From NCBI GenBank assembly GCA_030523645.1, contig JAUNIB010000001.1:620001-684000 (forward strand): DNA of 64,000 nt, in the 5' to 3' direction. Each line of letters opens with the position of its first letter. Position 1 is the first letter of the stretch. The notes under the pieces were generated by a model. It saw nothing but the letters and a program-made list of their open reading frames with translations. It was not told the origin of the DNA and did not search any database. Position numbers and translations under genes: made by a program. This DNA comes from Selenomonadaceae bacterium. GTDB lineage: Bacteria > Bacillota > Negativicutes > Selenomonadales > Selenomonadaceae. Below are positions 52,233 to 61,287 of the stretch, piece by piece.

Positions 52233-53597
52233 TTACTTTCTTTTATCTGCCCAGCCGCTTATGTTCTTCTGATGAGCTCTGGCCACAGCCAACGAATCAG
52301 CCGGAACCTCTTTAGTAATGGTAGAACCGGCACCAACATAGGCACCATCACCAATGATCACAGGTGCAACAAGATTGGTATTGCAGCCGATGAAAGCATT
52401 GTCACCTACAACGGTACGATGCTTTATCTTGCCGTCATAGTTTACGGTGATTGTACCGCAGCCCATGTTTACACCGGCACCCATATCGCAGTCACCGATA
52501 TAGGAAAGGTGCGGCAGCTTTGTTCCCTCGCCGATGTTGGAGTTCTTCACTTCAACGAAGTTGCCTACATGGACCTTCTTTTTCAGAACGGTATTGGGAC
52601 GGATGTGAACATAGGGGCCAACCGTCACACCATCCTCCATCTCACACTCGTGAGCGTAAGTAAAGGAAACAACAGCATCATTGCCGACCTTCACATCGGT
52701 AAAGCGGCAGTTGGGGCCAATCTCGCAGCCGCTGCCGATAACAGTCTTGCCCTCCAGCCAGGTTCCGGGATAGATAACGGTGTCGTTGCCCACGACTACA
52801 TCCGCATCTACATAGGTGGCGGCCGGATCCATCAGAGTAACCCCCTGCTCCATCAGCTCACGGTTCTTGCGGGTACGGAGTACCTTCTCTGCCTCAGCAA
52901 GCTGCAAACGGGAATTAACGCCGAGAGTAGACTCATAATCATCAGCAGCATAAGCGGCAATCTTCTCGCCGCGGCTCCTGAGAATATCCAATACATCGGG
53001 AAGATAATACTCACCCTGGGCATTATCGCAGCCGACCTCTGCCAAAGCGGAGAACAAATCCTCCTTATCAAAACAGTAAATACCGGAATTGACCTCGCGG
53101 ATTTCGTGCTCTTCCTCGGTGGCATCCTTATGCTCTACAATCTTCTGAAGCATACCGTCTGCCGACCGGATAATGCGGCCGTAGCCGGAAGCATCCGGCA
53201 TGATAGCAGTAAGGACAGTCGCCTTTGCACCGCTTGCAGCATGCGCCTCATAGAAAGCCTTCAGCATATCGGCCGTGAGCAGCGGAGTATCTCCGCAGAG
53301 TACCATTACAGTACCCTTCTCATCCTTCAGTGCCTCGGCAGCCTGCAGTACAGCATGACCGGTACCCAGCTGCTCAGCCTGAACAACGATTTCCGTGTCA
53401 GCGGAAATCGCCTCACGAACCATCTCGGCTCCGAATCCTACCACCGCGATATTACGCTTGGCTCCGGCTCCCTTCGCTGCATCAATGACATGCTGAAGCA
53501 TCGGCTTGCCTCCAGCCTTGTGCAGTACCTTCGGCAGCTTTGACTTCATACGGGTGCCTTTGCCGGCAGCCAGAATAACAGTAATCAACTCAGACAT
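52233..53597 (-). CDS. glmU: GlmU: bifunctional UDP-GlcNAc pyrophosphorylase / GlcN-1-P acetyltransferase
   Basis: GlmU (454 aa) makes UDP-N-acetylglucosamine for cell wall. The N-terminal uridyltransferase has LAAGKGTRMKSKLPKVLHK (residues 10-28). The C-terminal half is a left-handed beta helix with hexapeptide repeats, e.g. IGEGTKLPHLSYIGD and MGCGTITVNYDGKIKHRT, the acetyl-CoA site. Both domains are complete. It starts 21 bases after gntR and precedes prs. Confidence 0.98.
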   Translation of the reverse strand: MSELITVILAAGKGTRMKSKLPKVLHKAGGKPMLQHVIDAAKGAGAKRNIAVVGFGAEMVREAISADTEIVVQAEQLGTGHAVLQAAEALKDEKGTVMVLCGDTPLLTADMLKAFYEAHAASGAKATVLTAIMPDASGYGRIIRSADGMLQKIVEHKDATEEEHEIREVNSGIYCFDKEDLFSALAEVGCDNAQGEYYLPDVLDILRSRGEKIAAYAADDYESTLGVNSRLQLAEAEKVLRTRKNRELMEQGVTLMDPAATYVDADVVVGNDTVIYPGTWLEGKTVIGSGCEIGPNCRFTDVKVGNDAVVSFTYAHECEMEDGVTVGPYVHIRPNTVLKKKVHVGNFVEVKNSNIGEGTKLPHLSYIGDCDMGAGVNMGCGTITVNYDGKIKHRTVVGDNAFIGCNTNLVAPVIIGDGAYVGAGSTITKEVPADSLAVARAHQKNISGWADKRK

Positions 53598-53618
53598 TTA
53601 TTGTCTCCCAATCAATAA

Positions 53619-54320
53619 TTATTTGCCCTCAGATGCCGACTTCTTGGCCTGTGCATCCATGGCATTAAGAAGGGTCTTCTCAGCCTGCTCCATGTGGTTG
53701 GCGGCTGCACGCTGGGCTTCCATTACATTGCCCTGAGCAATAGCCTCAACGATTGCCCGATGCTCATTGATAGTAGCCGCCATACGGCCGGGATGAGACA
53801 TGGACATGGAACGGAATCTGGTGAGCTGCTCACGGAGATTGTAGATAATACCGACCAGACGGGTATTGCGGCTGGCGGTATAGAGGATATCATGGAACTC
53901 CATGTCAGCCTCGACAATCTTATCCATGTGGCCCTGCTTGAAGTAGTCATCAATCATTACCAGCAGGCGCTGAAGTCTGTCCAGCTCCTCATCGGTAATA
54001 CGCTCCGCAGCCAGGCCGCAGGCAAGAGACTCCAGCATGGTGCGAATCTCAAAAACCTCATTCACATCGCGGATAGAAAGATTTGCCACATAGGTACCGC
54101 GGCGCGGCATCATGATGACATAACCCTCCAGCTCCAGCTTGCGGATTGCCTCACGGACGGGAGTACGGCTTACTCCCAGCTCCTCTGCCACTTGGATTTC
54201 CATCAGGCGTTCGCCGGGCTTCAGAACTCCGTTCTTGATAGCATCCCGCAGGGTCTCGCATACCACCTCACGCAGCGGCTGATAGCTGTCCAGCCGAATA
54301 GGTGCGAATCTCTTTTCCAT
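53619..54320 (-). CDS. GntR/FadR family transcriptional regulator (FCD domain)
   Basis: This regulator (233 aa) has an N-terminal winged helix (QVAEELGVSRTPVREAIRKL, residues 47-66) and a C-terminal FCD ligand-binding domain with conserved acid and His residues in EADMEFHDILYTASRN and INEHRAIVEAIAQG. The FCD family binds a metal plus an organic acid, as in FadR, LldR or PdhR. Its place in ispE-gntR-glmU-prs, all on the minus strand, suggests it may tune envelope or precursor genes; I cannot name its ligand. Confidence 0.92.
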   Translation of the reverse strand: MEKRFAPIRLDSYQPLREVVCETLRDAIKNGVLKPGERLMEIQVAEELGVSRTPVREAIRKLELEGYVIMMPRRGTYVANLSIRDVNEVFEIRTMLESLACGLAAERITDEELDRLQRLLVMIDDYFKQGHMDKIVEADMEFHDILYTASRNTRLVGIIYNLREQLTRFRSMSMSHPGRMAATINEHRAIVEAIAQGNVMEAQRAAANHMEQAEKTLLNAMDAQAKKSASEGK

Positions 54321-54386
54321 AACTCCTGTCCCCTCTTTTGAAACTTAAAAACCAACACTTCTATAGATAATCCCAAATAAATGCAG

Positions 54387-55379
54387 CTACATCTGGTCCT
54401 CTATCATCGGGCCAAAGGCAACCTGCCCATCGGTCTTTTCCCGCATCACAGCCGCCAGTGCTTCCGCTGCAGCCTCATCACTGACGATACCGAATACGGT
54501 AGGACCGCTGCCGGACATCAGAGCAGCCATTGCTCCGTTGTCCATCATCAACTGCTTGTACTCCTTAATAAGGGGACAGGCAGGAATAGTCACATTTTCA
54601 AAAACATTGCCGATGAAACCGAGAATTTCTTCCAAAGACCCGCCTTCACTAAGGCAGCGAATAAGGCCGTAGGTATCTGGACGGTCGAATTCCGGTGTCT
54701 TCTCGGCAAACTCATCAAAGCTGCGATACGCCCAAGGGGTAGATATATCCACCGGAGGCTTCGCCAGCACCACATAGCAGGGACGCATCATGGGCAGCCC
54801 CTCCAGAATTTCTCCCCGGCCCGTGGCCAGCATCGTGCCGCCAATGACACAGAAAGGAATATCAGAGCCCAGCTCCCCGGAAATATCCGCCAACCCTGTA
54901 AGCGGTATATCAATATTGTGCAGTGTTCTCAGCCCTCGCAGGACACCTGCCGCATCAGCCGAGCCTCCTGCCAGACCGGCAGCCATCGGTATCCGCTTCG
55001 TGATGTCTATAGCGATAGCCCGGCAGCCGTGGCGGCCGACGGTATCCTTCCGCTCGGCAATCATGTCACCATACTGCTCATAAAACAGCTTTGCCGCTCG
55101 CCAGGCAAGATTCGTATCATCGCAGGCAAGACCGGGAACATCCATAGTCAGGCGAAGCAATGTCCCAGCATCTCCGCTCCCGGAGTAAATGACAGCACTC
55201 TCTCCGGCGTTCTCCCACAGCTCATCTGCTTCCAGCGGGGACAGCCGCCATATCCGAATCGTGTCATATACACCCACAGACTGCATGACCATCTCCACAT
55301 CGTGGAAACCGTCGCTGCGCTTTCCGAGGATGTCCAATGTCAGATTTATTTTGGCCGGAGCCAATACAGTTACCGTCAT
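54387..55379 (-). CDS. ispE: IspE: 4-diphosphocytidyl-2-C-methyl-D-erythritol kinase
   Basis: IspE (330 aa) is a GHMP kinase of the MEP pathway. It has APAKINLTLDILGKRSDGFH at the start, the ATP-binding loop IPMAAGLAGGSADAAGVLRG, and the C-terminal MSGSGPTVFGIV. The length is a little above the usual 280-300 aa because of an insertion near residues 55-80. It has its own promoter and begins the group that includes gntR, glmU and prs. Confidence 0.97.
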   Translation of the reverse strand: MTVTVLAPAKINLTLDILGKRSDGFHDVEMVMQSVGVYDTIRIWRLSPLEADELWENAGESAVIYSGSGDAGTLLRLTMDVPGLACDDTNLAWRAAKLFYEQYGDMIAERKDTVGRHGCRAIAIDITKRIPMAAGLAGGSADAAGVLRGLRTLHNIDIPLTGLADISGELGSDIPFCVIGGTMLATGRGEILEGLPMMRPCYVVLAKPPVDISTPWAYRSFDEFAEKTPEFDRPDTYGLIRCLSEGGSLEEILGFIGNVFENVTIPACPLIKEYKQLMMDNGAMAALMSGSGPTVFGIVSDEAAAEALAAVMREKTDGQVAFGPMIEDQM

Positions 55380-55444
55380 TACCTCACCCTGTGTTTCTCA
55401 CGAGCTTGTTTATTGTACATTGAATACATACATACCCATTCGAA

Positions 55445-55473
55445 ATTCTACCAATTTTCTGCGGAATAATCAA
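55445..55473 (-). promoter_or_regulatory. Promoter of the ispE group
   Basis: On the minus strand TTGATT (55473-55468) and TAGAAT (55450-55445) are 17 bases apart, about 65 bases before the ispE ATG. It lies in the 311-base gap after htpG. Confidence 0.7.
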
Positions 55474-55636
55474 GGCTAAGAACAGACAAGTCACAGAAAA
55501 TTTTGTATTTCAAATACACGTAACAGAAACAGACACAAAATAATCTATTGAACTTTTTTGATTAACCATCCATTCAATCACCACAAATTTCCCAATGAAC
55601 AAAATCAGATTTCAACCCAAGCGCCGCAAACAAAAA
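55474..55636. other. Gap between the ispE promoter and the htpG terminator
   Basis: No gene is visible. The DNA is AT-rich. It has one 13-base palindrome, GTATTTCAAATAC near 55507-55519, which could be a protein-binding site; nothing else stands out. Confidence 0.4.
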
Positions 55637-55671
55637 ACGACAGTCAACGAATATTCATCGTCAACTGTCGT
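55637..55671 (-). terminator. Terminator after htpG
   Basis: ACGACAGT (55637-55644) pairs with ACTGTCGT (55664-55671), extended inward by imperfect pairing (CAACGA with TCGTCA). On the minus strand the stem is followed by TTTTTTG. It lies about 20 bases after the htpG stop. Confidence 0.9.
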
Positions 55672-55690
55672 CCTGTTTGTATATTTATTT

Positions 55691-57679
55691 TTACTTAGCC
55701 ATCAGGTCAGCCAGCTTATTGGCAAATCCGATGGGGTCATCCGGCAGAATGCCCTCGATGAGCAATGCCTGAGTGTAGAGGAGACCGCAGTAATCCTTGA
55801 ACTCCTCGCCCTCTGCACCGGCAGCATGGAGCTGAGCCAGCTTCTCAAAGAGTGCATGATGGGGATTGATTTCCAGAATACGCTGAGCCTTGAACATCGG
55901 ATTGTCCATAGCTGCGAAGGTCTTTTCCATGGAGATGGACGGGCCGTTCTCATCTGCTACCAGGCAGACAGCGCTAGTCTTCAGACGCTTGGAAACCTTG
56001 ACATCGCTTACCTTATCGCCGAGAGCCTTCTTGATATCCTTCATGAGACCGTCATTCTTCTTGGCGATATCCTCGGTCTCCTTCTTGACCTCCTCAGCCT
56101 CAGCATCGCCCAAGTCAAGCTCGCCGCGGCTGATGGAGCGGAACTTCTTGCCCTCATACTCGCGGAGAGTATCTACACAGAACTCGTCAACCGGGTCAGT
56201 CAGATAGAATACTTCCAGACCTCTGGACTTCAGCTGTTCCATCTGGGGCAGCTTCTCAATCAGCGCTCTGTCCTTACCGCTGGCGTAGTAAATCTCCTTC
56301 TGGCTCTCCGGCATACGGCCGATGTATTCCTTCAGACTGGTGAGCTTGTTCTCCTTGGAGCTCTCAAAGAGCAGGAGATCTTTCAGTTTCTCCTGTGCAT
56401 CCGGGTTGGAGAAAATGCTGTCATAGACACCGATTTTCAGAGACTTGCCGAAGGCAGCCCAGAACTTCTCATACCGCTCGCGCTCATTCTTCATCATCTT
56501 GGCGAGAGTCTTCAGGATGGTCTTTTCCAGAGACTTGCCGATGGTCTTCAGCTCGCGGCTCTGCTGCAGCAGCTCACGGGAAATATTGAGGGACAAATCC
56601 GGGGAATCAACAAGGCCCTTGATGAAGCGCAGATAATCCGGCAGCAGATCCTTGCAGTTCTCCATGATGAATACATGGCGGGAGAAAAGCTGCAGACCCG
56701 GCTCGAAGTCGGTGTGGTAGAGATTGAAGGGAGCCTTGGCCGGAATGTACATCAGAGCGGTATATTCGGTAGTACCCTCAAGGGTGACATGGAAGATTTC
56801 CATGGGGTCTTCCCAGTCGGAGAACTGAGACTTGTAGAAATCGTTGTACTCCTCCTGAGTGATGTCATTCTTATTGCGAGTCCACAGGGGCTGCATAGAG
56901 TTCAGAGTGCGTACCTCGGTGCGCTTGATTTTCTCGGCACCCTCGACAGGCTTGCCGTCGGCATCCTTCGGAGTCTCCTCGATTTCAAAATCCATCTTGA
57001 TGGGATAGCGTACATAATCGCTGTACTTCTTTACAAGATCCTGCAGCTTGTAGCGCTCGGAGAAGTTCTCCTCTGCTTCCTTGCCGGTGAACTCATCGGA
57101 AAGGTGCAGGATGATGGTAGTACCGCGGGTATCCTTCTCGGCAGCCTCTACAGAGAAAGTGCCGAGTCCGTCAGACTCCCAGCGGGTGGCCTCTGCAGTA
57201 CCGGCCTTTTTAGTAATAACGGTAACCTTGTCGGCAACGATAAAAGCAGAATAGAAACCTACGCCGAACTGACCGATGAGATCCTTCTCGGTAGCCGTCT
57301 TCTCTTCCTTGTTCTCGCCATCGGCAGCCTCGCTGTTCTCACCGGCCTTTTCCTTCATCTTTTCCATGAAGGCTTTGGTGCCGGACTTAGCGATGGTACC
57401 CAGATTTTCCATGACCTCTTCACGGGTCATACCGATACCGTTGTCGGAGATGGTGAGAGTCTTGGACTCAGCATCCGGCAGGAGATAGATTTCGTAGTCC
57501 TCACCGTCAGCAAGAAGATTGTGATCGGTAAGACCCTCAAAGCGTACCTTATCGATAGCATCCGAAGCGTTGGAAATAAGCTCACGGAGGAAAATCTCGT
57601 GATTGGTGTAGATGGAGTGAACCATCAGGTCCAGCAGCTTTTTAGTTTCCGCTTGGAATTCATGCATTTCTTTTGCCAT
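55691..57679 (-). CDS. htpG: HtpG: Hsp90-family molecular chaperone
   Basis: HtpG (662 aa) is the bacterial Hsp90. The GHKL ATPase motifs are ELISNASDAIDKVRF, ISDNGIGMTREEVMENLGTI and GQFGVGFYSAFIVADKV. The middle domain has GLVDSPDLSLNISRE and the C-terminal dimerization domain ends at the normal length. An acidic linker follows the ATPase domain. A CIRCE operator lies 57 bases upstream, so HrcA control is expected, together with GroE genes elsewhere. It is transcribed alone, with its own terminator. Confidence 0.98.
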   Translation of the reverse strand: MAKEMHEFQAETKKLLDLMVHSIYTNHEIFLRELISNASDAIDKVRFEGLTDHNLLADGEDYEIYLLPDAESKTLTISDNGIGMTREEVMENLGTIAKSGTKAFMEKMKEKAGENSEAADGENKEEKTATEKDLIGQFGVGFYSAFIVADKVTVITKKAGTAEATRWESDGLGTFSVEAAEKDTRGTTIILHLSDEFTGKEAEENFSERYKLQDLVKKYSDYVRYPIKMDFEIEETPKDADGKPVEGAEKIKRTEVRTLNSMQPLWTRNKNDITQEEYNDFYKSQFSDWEDPMEIFHVTLEGTTEYTALMYIPAKAPFNLYHTDFEPGLQLFSRHVFIMENCKDLLPDYLRFIKGLVDSPDLSLNISRELLQQSRELKTIGKSLEKTILKTLAKMMKNERERYEKFWAAFGKSLKIGVYDSIFSNPDAQEKLKDLLLFESSKENKLTSLKEYIGRMPESQKEIYYASGKDRALIEKLPQMEQLKSRGLEVFYLTDPVDEFCVDTLREYEGKKFRSISRGELDLGDAEAEEVKKETEDIAKKNDGLMKDIKKALGDKVSDVKVSKRLKTSAVCLVADENGPSISMEKTFAAMDNPMFKAQRILEINPHHALFEKLAQLHAAGAEGEEFKDYCGLLYTQALLIEGILPDDPIGFANKLADLMAK

Positions 57680-57735
57680 TTTTCTGACTTCCTTTTCTTA
57701 TATGATAGATAAACATTAAAAACAAAATCCCGGGA

Positions 57736-57762
57736 TTAGCACTCAAAGGTCGTGAGTGCCAA
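57736..57762 (-). promoter_or_regulatory. CIRCE operator (HrcA binding site) of htpG
   Basis: TTAGCACTC, nine bases, GAGTGCCAA: the CIRCE consensus TTAGCACTC-N9-GAGTGCTAA with one mismatch in the second arm. It sits just after the -10 box on the minus strand, where HrcA would block transcription start. An outer inverted repeat (AATCCCG and CGGGATT) flanks it. Confidence 0.93.
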
Positions 57763-57769
57763 CCACGGG

Positions 57770-57775
57770 ATTATA
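57770..57775 (-). promoter_or_regulatory. -10 box of htpG
   Basis: A perfect TATAAT (57775-57770, minus strand) lies seven bases before the CIRCE element. A -35 match at the ideal distance is poor; TTGCAC is 20 bases away. Confidence 0.65.
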
Positions 57776-57843
57776 ATACATCAAAAAGTCAAAGTGTGCA
57801 AGATGTTTTATATCAATTTCTCCCAATTCATCAGACAATTCTG

Positions 57844-58491
57844 CTATAAATATGCTGCCTTGAAAACTTCCTGTCCTCCAATTACTTCATATCCCTGCTT
57901 ACCTGAAACCGCAGCGTTAATCATAGCCATCGCCACAAGTTCCGTTCTTATCGGCGTATTGTTTTTGAACAATCCAATGCTGTTAAGGACTCTCAGTATT
58001 GGCACAGTTATCCTCTCTGATGTGCGTGTTGTATTTTTTCTTATCATGGAAGCTGGTCTAATGATTCCTTTGTATGTAAAGGGCAGTTTTCCTACAGCTT
58101 CATCGAGCTGTCCCTTCATTCGCAGATAGAATACAGATGAGTTCGCAGAAGCACCGACCGACGATACCAGTATATACCGTTCTACTCCATTCTCACTTGC
58201 TGCCGCAGCAATATCATACTGATAGTCATAATCTATTTTCCACTGCTTCTCCTTGCTGCCCGCATCCTTCAATGTAGTGCCAATACAGGAGAACAGCACA
58301 TCCCCACACAGCTTATCCTTCCACTCATCAATATTGTCAAAATTAACAATATGTTCCGTAAGCTTCTCGTGCTTAACTCCCGAAGTGCCTCGTACAAAGA
58401 TATATATTTCATCAAACCTCTCATCGTCCAGCAAGAGCCTCACCAGGTCTTTTCCAACCGCTCCTGTAGCACCTACAACCAAGGCCTTCAT
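57844..58491 (-). CDS. NAD(P)-binding Rossmann protein (SDR-like, NmrA/Tim44-type atypical)
   Basis: This 215-aa protein has the N-terminal dinucleotide motif ALVVGATGAVGKDLVRLLLD and the conserved LFSCIGTTLKDAGSKE and YILVSSVGASANSSVFYLRM, which are typical of the short NAD(P)H-binding, atypical SDR proteins related to HTATIP2/YbjT. It may be a reductase or redox sensor; substrate unknown. ATG 58491 with AGGAG seven bases before it is preferred over ATG 58518. It lies 26 bases after the ATPase gene. Confidence 0.88.
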   Translation of the reverse strand: MKALVVGATGAVGKDLVRLLLDDERFDEIYIFVRGTSGVKHEKLTEHIVNFDNIDEWKDKLCGDVLFSCIGTTLKDAGSKEKQWKIDYDYQYDIAAAASENGVERYILVSSVGASANSSVFYLRMKGQLDEAVGKLPFTYKGIIRPASMIRKNTTRTSERITVPILRVLNSIGLFKNNTPIRTELVAMAMINAAVSGKQGYEVIGGQEVFKAAYL

Positions 58492-58517
58492 TTCTCCACT
58501 CCTTTCATTTGATGCCA

Positions 58518-59918
58518 TTAACCGTTACAGCCTTTATACATATCACTCAATGTGACAAGCTTTACATTTTCCTTTTTCGCCGCTGATATGAGTTTTTTCG
58601 TAAATCCGCTTTTTGAAAAAATATAGTATTGATAGTTTCCGTTTTTCCGGAACACTTCCGCGTATTCCTTCATCAGTTCCAGTTCATCAATATCCACTTT
58701 TTCATTTCGGTATTTACAGGAACCGATTATGAAGCTGTCGCCCTCTATTGGTATGCCCACAATATCAATCTGGACTTCCTTGCGTTTTTTGGGGTCAGTT
58801 CCCCACCATTGTCCGACATCACATAATATAATCGGACTCGTATCTGCATAACGCAGAAGGTAATCCCGACACATCTGTTCAAAAATCAGCCCCATGTATT
58901 CAGGAATGTATTGCTTTACCATCCTTTCATACACTATATCAGCTTTTCCTATGGTGATAGCTGATATATTCCGCGGCACAAATCTATACCAGAAACGGAA
59001 GAAGTTGTCCGCAAGGAGATAAATGGTTTTCTTCCCTGCCTTTTCAGTTATCGGTGTTTCTTTTTTTAGTATTCCCAAATCTATAAGCACCCTTAGATAT
59101 TTAGAGCAGACTCCTGTCTCAAGCCCCACCTTTGTTGCTATCTCATTCGCTTTGGAAGCCCCACCGGCAACGGCCGCTATAATCGAGTTGTATGTCGCTG
59201 GCTCTCTCAGCTCCTGCTTTAGCAGGTTTTCCGGCTCCTCAAAGAGATAGGCATCAGTGCTGAAAAAATTTTCCAAGAGAGCATTTTCCAGATTGTCCTT
59301 AATACCCAGCTTATTTATATAATGCGGTATACCTCCCGTAATGCCATACAGGACAGCTTGCTCCTCCTCAGACAAATCCGGATGGAAAGCAGCCGCCTCC
59401 AGATAAGTCATTGCAGAGATTTTCATCTGGGCTGTGCGTCTGCCGTAAATCGGACTTTCGTAGCCAAGTACCTGATTCTCCATGAAGCTCATAGAAGAAC
59501 CGCACAGTATGAGATAAAGCTTCGTATCCTGCCATTTATGGTCGATTATATGCTGGAGCTGTGATGAAATCGAAGGCTCTGCTTTTGCCAAATACGGATA
59601 TTCATCAATTACAAATACAATCCGCTTCTCTTTAGCTGCAAAATCCAACGCATCGAACGCATCACTGAAGCTGCTGAAGCTTGCGCCTTGGAGTCCTTCT
59701 CCGCTAATTGCCATTACAGCTTTTGAAAGGACGGCAAGGTTTTCTGCCCCGGACGCATTCAGGGCAGAGAAAAACACCGTCTCCTTATCTCGGCAAAATT
59801 CCCTTATGAGTGATGTTTTTCCCACTCTGCGCCGTCCGTATATGACAACGCATTCAAATTCATTACCTGCATAACGCCGCTCCAGCGCCGCCAGTTCTTT
59901 CTCTCTGCCGATAAACAT
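58518..59918 (-). CDS. AAA ATPase with DUF234 / PD-(D/E)XK C-terminal domain
   Basis: This 466-aa protein belongs to the archaeal-type ATPase/DUF234 family. It starts MFIGREKELAALERRY; Walker A is GRRRVGKTSLI at residues 28-38, and Walker B VFVIDEYPYLAKAEPS. A winged-helix part (ASKANEIATKVGLETGVCSK) follows, then the DUF234 region with EVQIDIVGIPIEGDSFIIGS and CKYRNEKVD, a PD-(D/E)XK-like core. The function is unknown; some relatives sit in mobile or toxin-like contexts. It has a near-consensus promoter and an inverted repeat that covers the transcription start. Confidence 0.9.
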   Translation of the reverse strand: MFIGREKELAALERRYAGNEFECVVIYGRRRVGKTSLIREFCRDKETVFFSALNASGAENLAVLSKAVMAISGEGLQGASFSSFSDAFDALDFAAKEKRIVFVIDEYPYLAKAEPSISSQLQHIIDHKWQDTKLYLILCGSSMSFMENQVLGYESPIYGRRTAQMKISAMTYLEAAAFHPDLSEEEQAVLYGITGGIPHYINKLGIKDNLENALLENFFSTDAYLFEEPENLLKQELREPATYNSIIAAVAGGASKANEIATKVGLETGVCSKYLRVLIDLGILKKETPITEKAGKKTIYLLADNFFRFWYRFVPRNISAITIGKADIVYERMVKQYIPEYMGLIFEQMCRDYLLRYADTSPIILCDVGQWWGTDPKKRKEVQIDIVGIPIEGDSFIIGSCKYRNEKVDIDELELMKEYAEVFRKNGNYQYYIFSKSGFTKKLISAAKKENVKLVTLSDMYKGCNG

Positions 59919-59931
59919 CCCTGCACCTCAA

Positions 59932-59993
59932 ATAATAGACTTACGAGTTGGTTTATTACAAGTCTATTATATCATGTGCATATATTCTGTCAA
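59932..59993 (-). promoter_or_regulatory. Consensus promoter and inverted repeat before the AAA/DUF234 gene
   Basis: On the minus strand a perfect TTGACA (59993-59988) and TATAAT (59971-59966) are 16 bases apart. An 11-bp inverted repeat, ATAATAGACTT (59932-59942) with AAGTCTATTAT (59960-59970), covers the -10 and the start of the transcript. It may be an operator or an mRNA 5' stem. It implies that expression can be high but is probably controlled. Confidence 0.8.
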
Positions 59994-60061
59994 ACATACT
60001 GTTTCGTATGATAAAACTTAATCACCCAAAGTCTTTTACCGCCTTTTTCTTTCCGTTCCCC

Positions 60062-60090
60062 TTGCAAAATCCCTTCCACAGTCGTAAAAT
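60062..60090 (+). promoter_or_regulatory. Promoter of the ykvI-aminotransferase pair
   Basis: TTGCAA (60062-60067) and TAAAAT (60085-60090) are 17 bases apart on the plus strand, 43 bases before the ATG at 60133. A CCCTTTAAAGGG palindrome lies between (60102-60113). Confidence 0.7.
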
Positions 60091-60132
60091 CTATGCTAAA
60101 TCCCTTTAAAGGGTAAAAGAAGGAGGTTCTTT

Positions 60133-61284
60133 ATGAACAAATTTTTTGACGGTGCATACGGAAAGTACCTGCTTCCCGGCGTACTGATTCAGTCGGTACT
60201 CATCGGCGGCGGCTATGCTACCGGCCGTGAGGTCTACGAGTACGGTGCGAAGTTCGGCGCCTACGGCTGGGTATCGGGCATCACCATTGCCATCGGCTTT
60301 GCTCTTTTGGCTGTTTTGACCTTTGAGCTTTGCCGCATCTACAAGACTTACGATTTCAAGAGCTTCATCGAAAAAGTAATCGGTCCCCTGTGGCCGGTCT
60401 TCGATGCCCTCTATGTTATCCTGATGGTTTTCATCATCGCCATCATGGCAGCCGCCACCGGCAGTATTGTCCAGTCGGTACTTAATCTGCCGATGCTGTT
60501 CGGCGAGGGACTTGTTATCCTCGTCGTCGGTATCCTCAATTTCTACGGTGACGAAATCATCGAGAAGTTCGAGACGGTCGGTACTGTACTTCTCTATGCC
60601 GGTTATATTCTTTTCACCATCATGGTTCTCAGCAAGTACGGCGACAATATCGGTCCTGTCCTTGCCAGCGGCACCACCGCTTCCTATCAGGGCGAGTTCT
60701 CCATGGGTCTTGCCGTCTGGACCGGCATTCTCTATGTTGCCTACAATATTTGCGCTATCCCCATGGGTATGTTCTCTCTGAAGCGTCAGACTGAGCGGAA
60801 GGAAACTGTTCTTTCCGGTCTTTTTGCCGGTCTTCTCATGACTATCCCCTGGTTCCTCACTTACTTCGCTATGCTCTGCTTCTACAATGACCCGAAGGTC
60901 GTCGGTGCAAATGTAGCTACTCCCTGGACTGAGATGATTCAGCGCACCACCGACAGCCCGCTCATCCTCACCCTTTTCTCCATCGTGCTTGGCTGGACTC
61001 TTATCGAGACCGCTACCGGCTGCATCCATGCTCTTATCGTCCGCATCAATGCGGCTTATGTAAAGAAGGGTGAGAAGCCCATGAGCCGCGGCACTAAGGG
61101 CGGTATGACCATCGGCATCCTCGCTCTTTCCCTCATTCTTTCTCAGGTAGGCGTTATCAACCTCATCGGTTCCGGCTATATGTATCTGGCCTACGCTTAC
61201 ATTCTGCTCTATCTTGTTCCGGTATGCACCATCGGCGTTTACAAAATTCTCACTTACAAGGAAACCACTAAAACGGAGGAATAA
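60133..61284 (+). CDS. YkvI-family membrane transporter
   Basis: This 383-aa membrane protein has about ten helices and matches the YkvI family (APC/LeuT-fold superfamily). The first helix carries SVLIGGGYATGREVYEY with a Gly-rich break, as in Na-coupled amino-acid transporters, and YVAYNICAIPMGMFSLKRQT is a conserved inner motif. A typical AAGGAGG precedes the ATG. The substrate is unknown. It is followed by the aminotransferase after 3 bases, so it probably brings in or exports a compound used by that enzyme. The two genes favour C-ending codons more than most of the minus-strand genes. Confidence 0.88.
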   Translation: MNKFFDGAYGKYLLPGVLIQSVLIGGGYATGREVYEYGAKFGAYGWVSGITIAIGFALLAVLTFELCRIYKTYDFKSFIEKVIGPLWPVFDALYVILMVFIIAIMAAATGSIVQSVLNLPMLFGEGLVILVVGILNFYGDEIIEKFETVGTVLLYAGYILFTIMVLSKYGDNIGPVLASGTTASYQGEFSMGLAVWTGILYVAYNICAIPMGMFSLKRQTERKETVLSGLFAGLLMTIPWFLTYFAMLCFYNDPKVVGANVATPWTEMIQRTTDSPLILTLFSIVLGWTLIETATGCIHALIVRINAAYVKKGEKPMSRGTKGGMTIGILALSLILSQVGVINLIGSGYMYLAYAYILLYLVPVCTIGVYKILTYKETTKTEE

Positions 61285-61287
61285 TCC

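Noticed and set aside
52191-53543. 450-codon plus-strand frame opposite glmU
   Set aside because: Shadow that mirrors the hexapeptide repeats of GlmU.
55595-57712. 705-codon plus-strand frame opposite htpG
   Set aside because: Leu-rich shadow of the well-conserved htpG gene.
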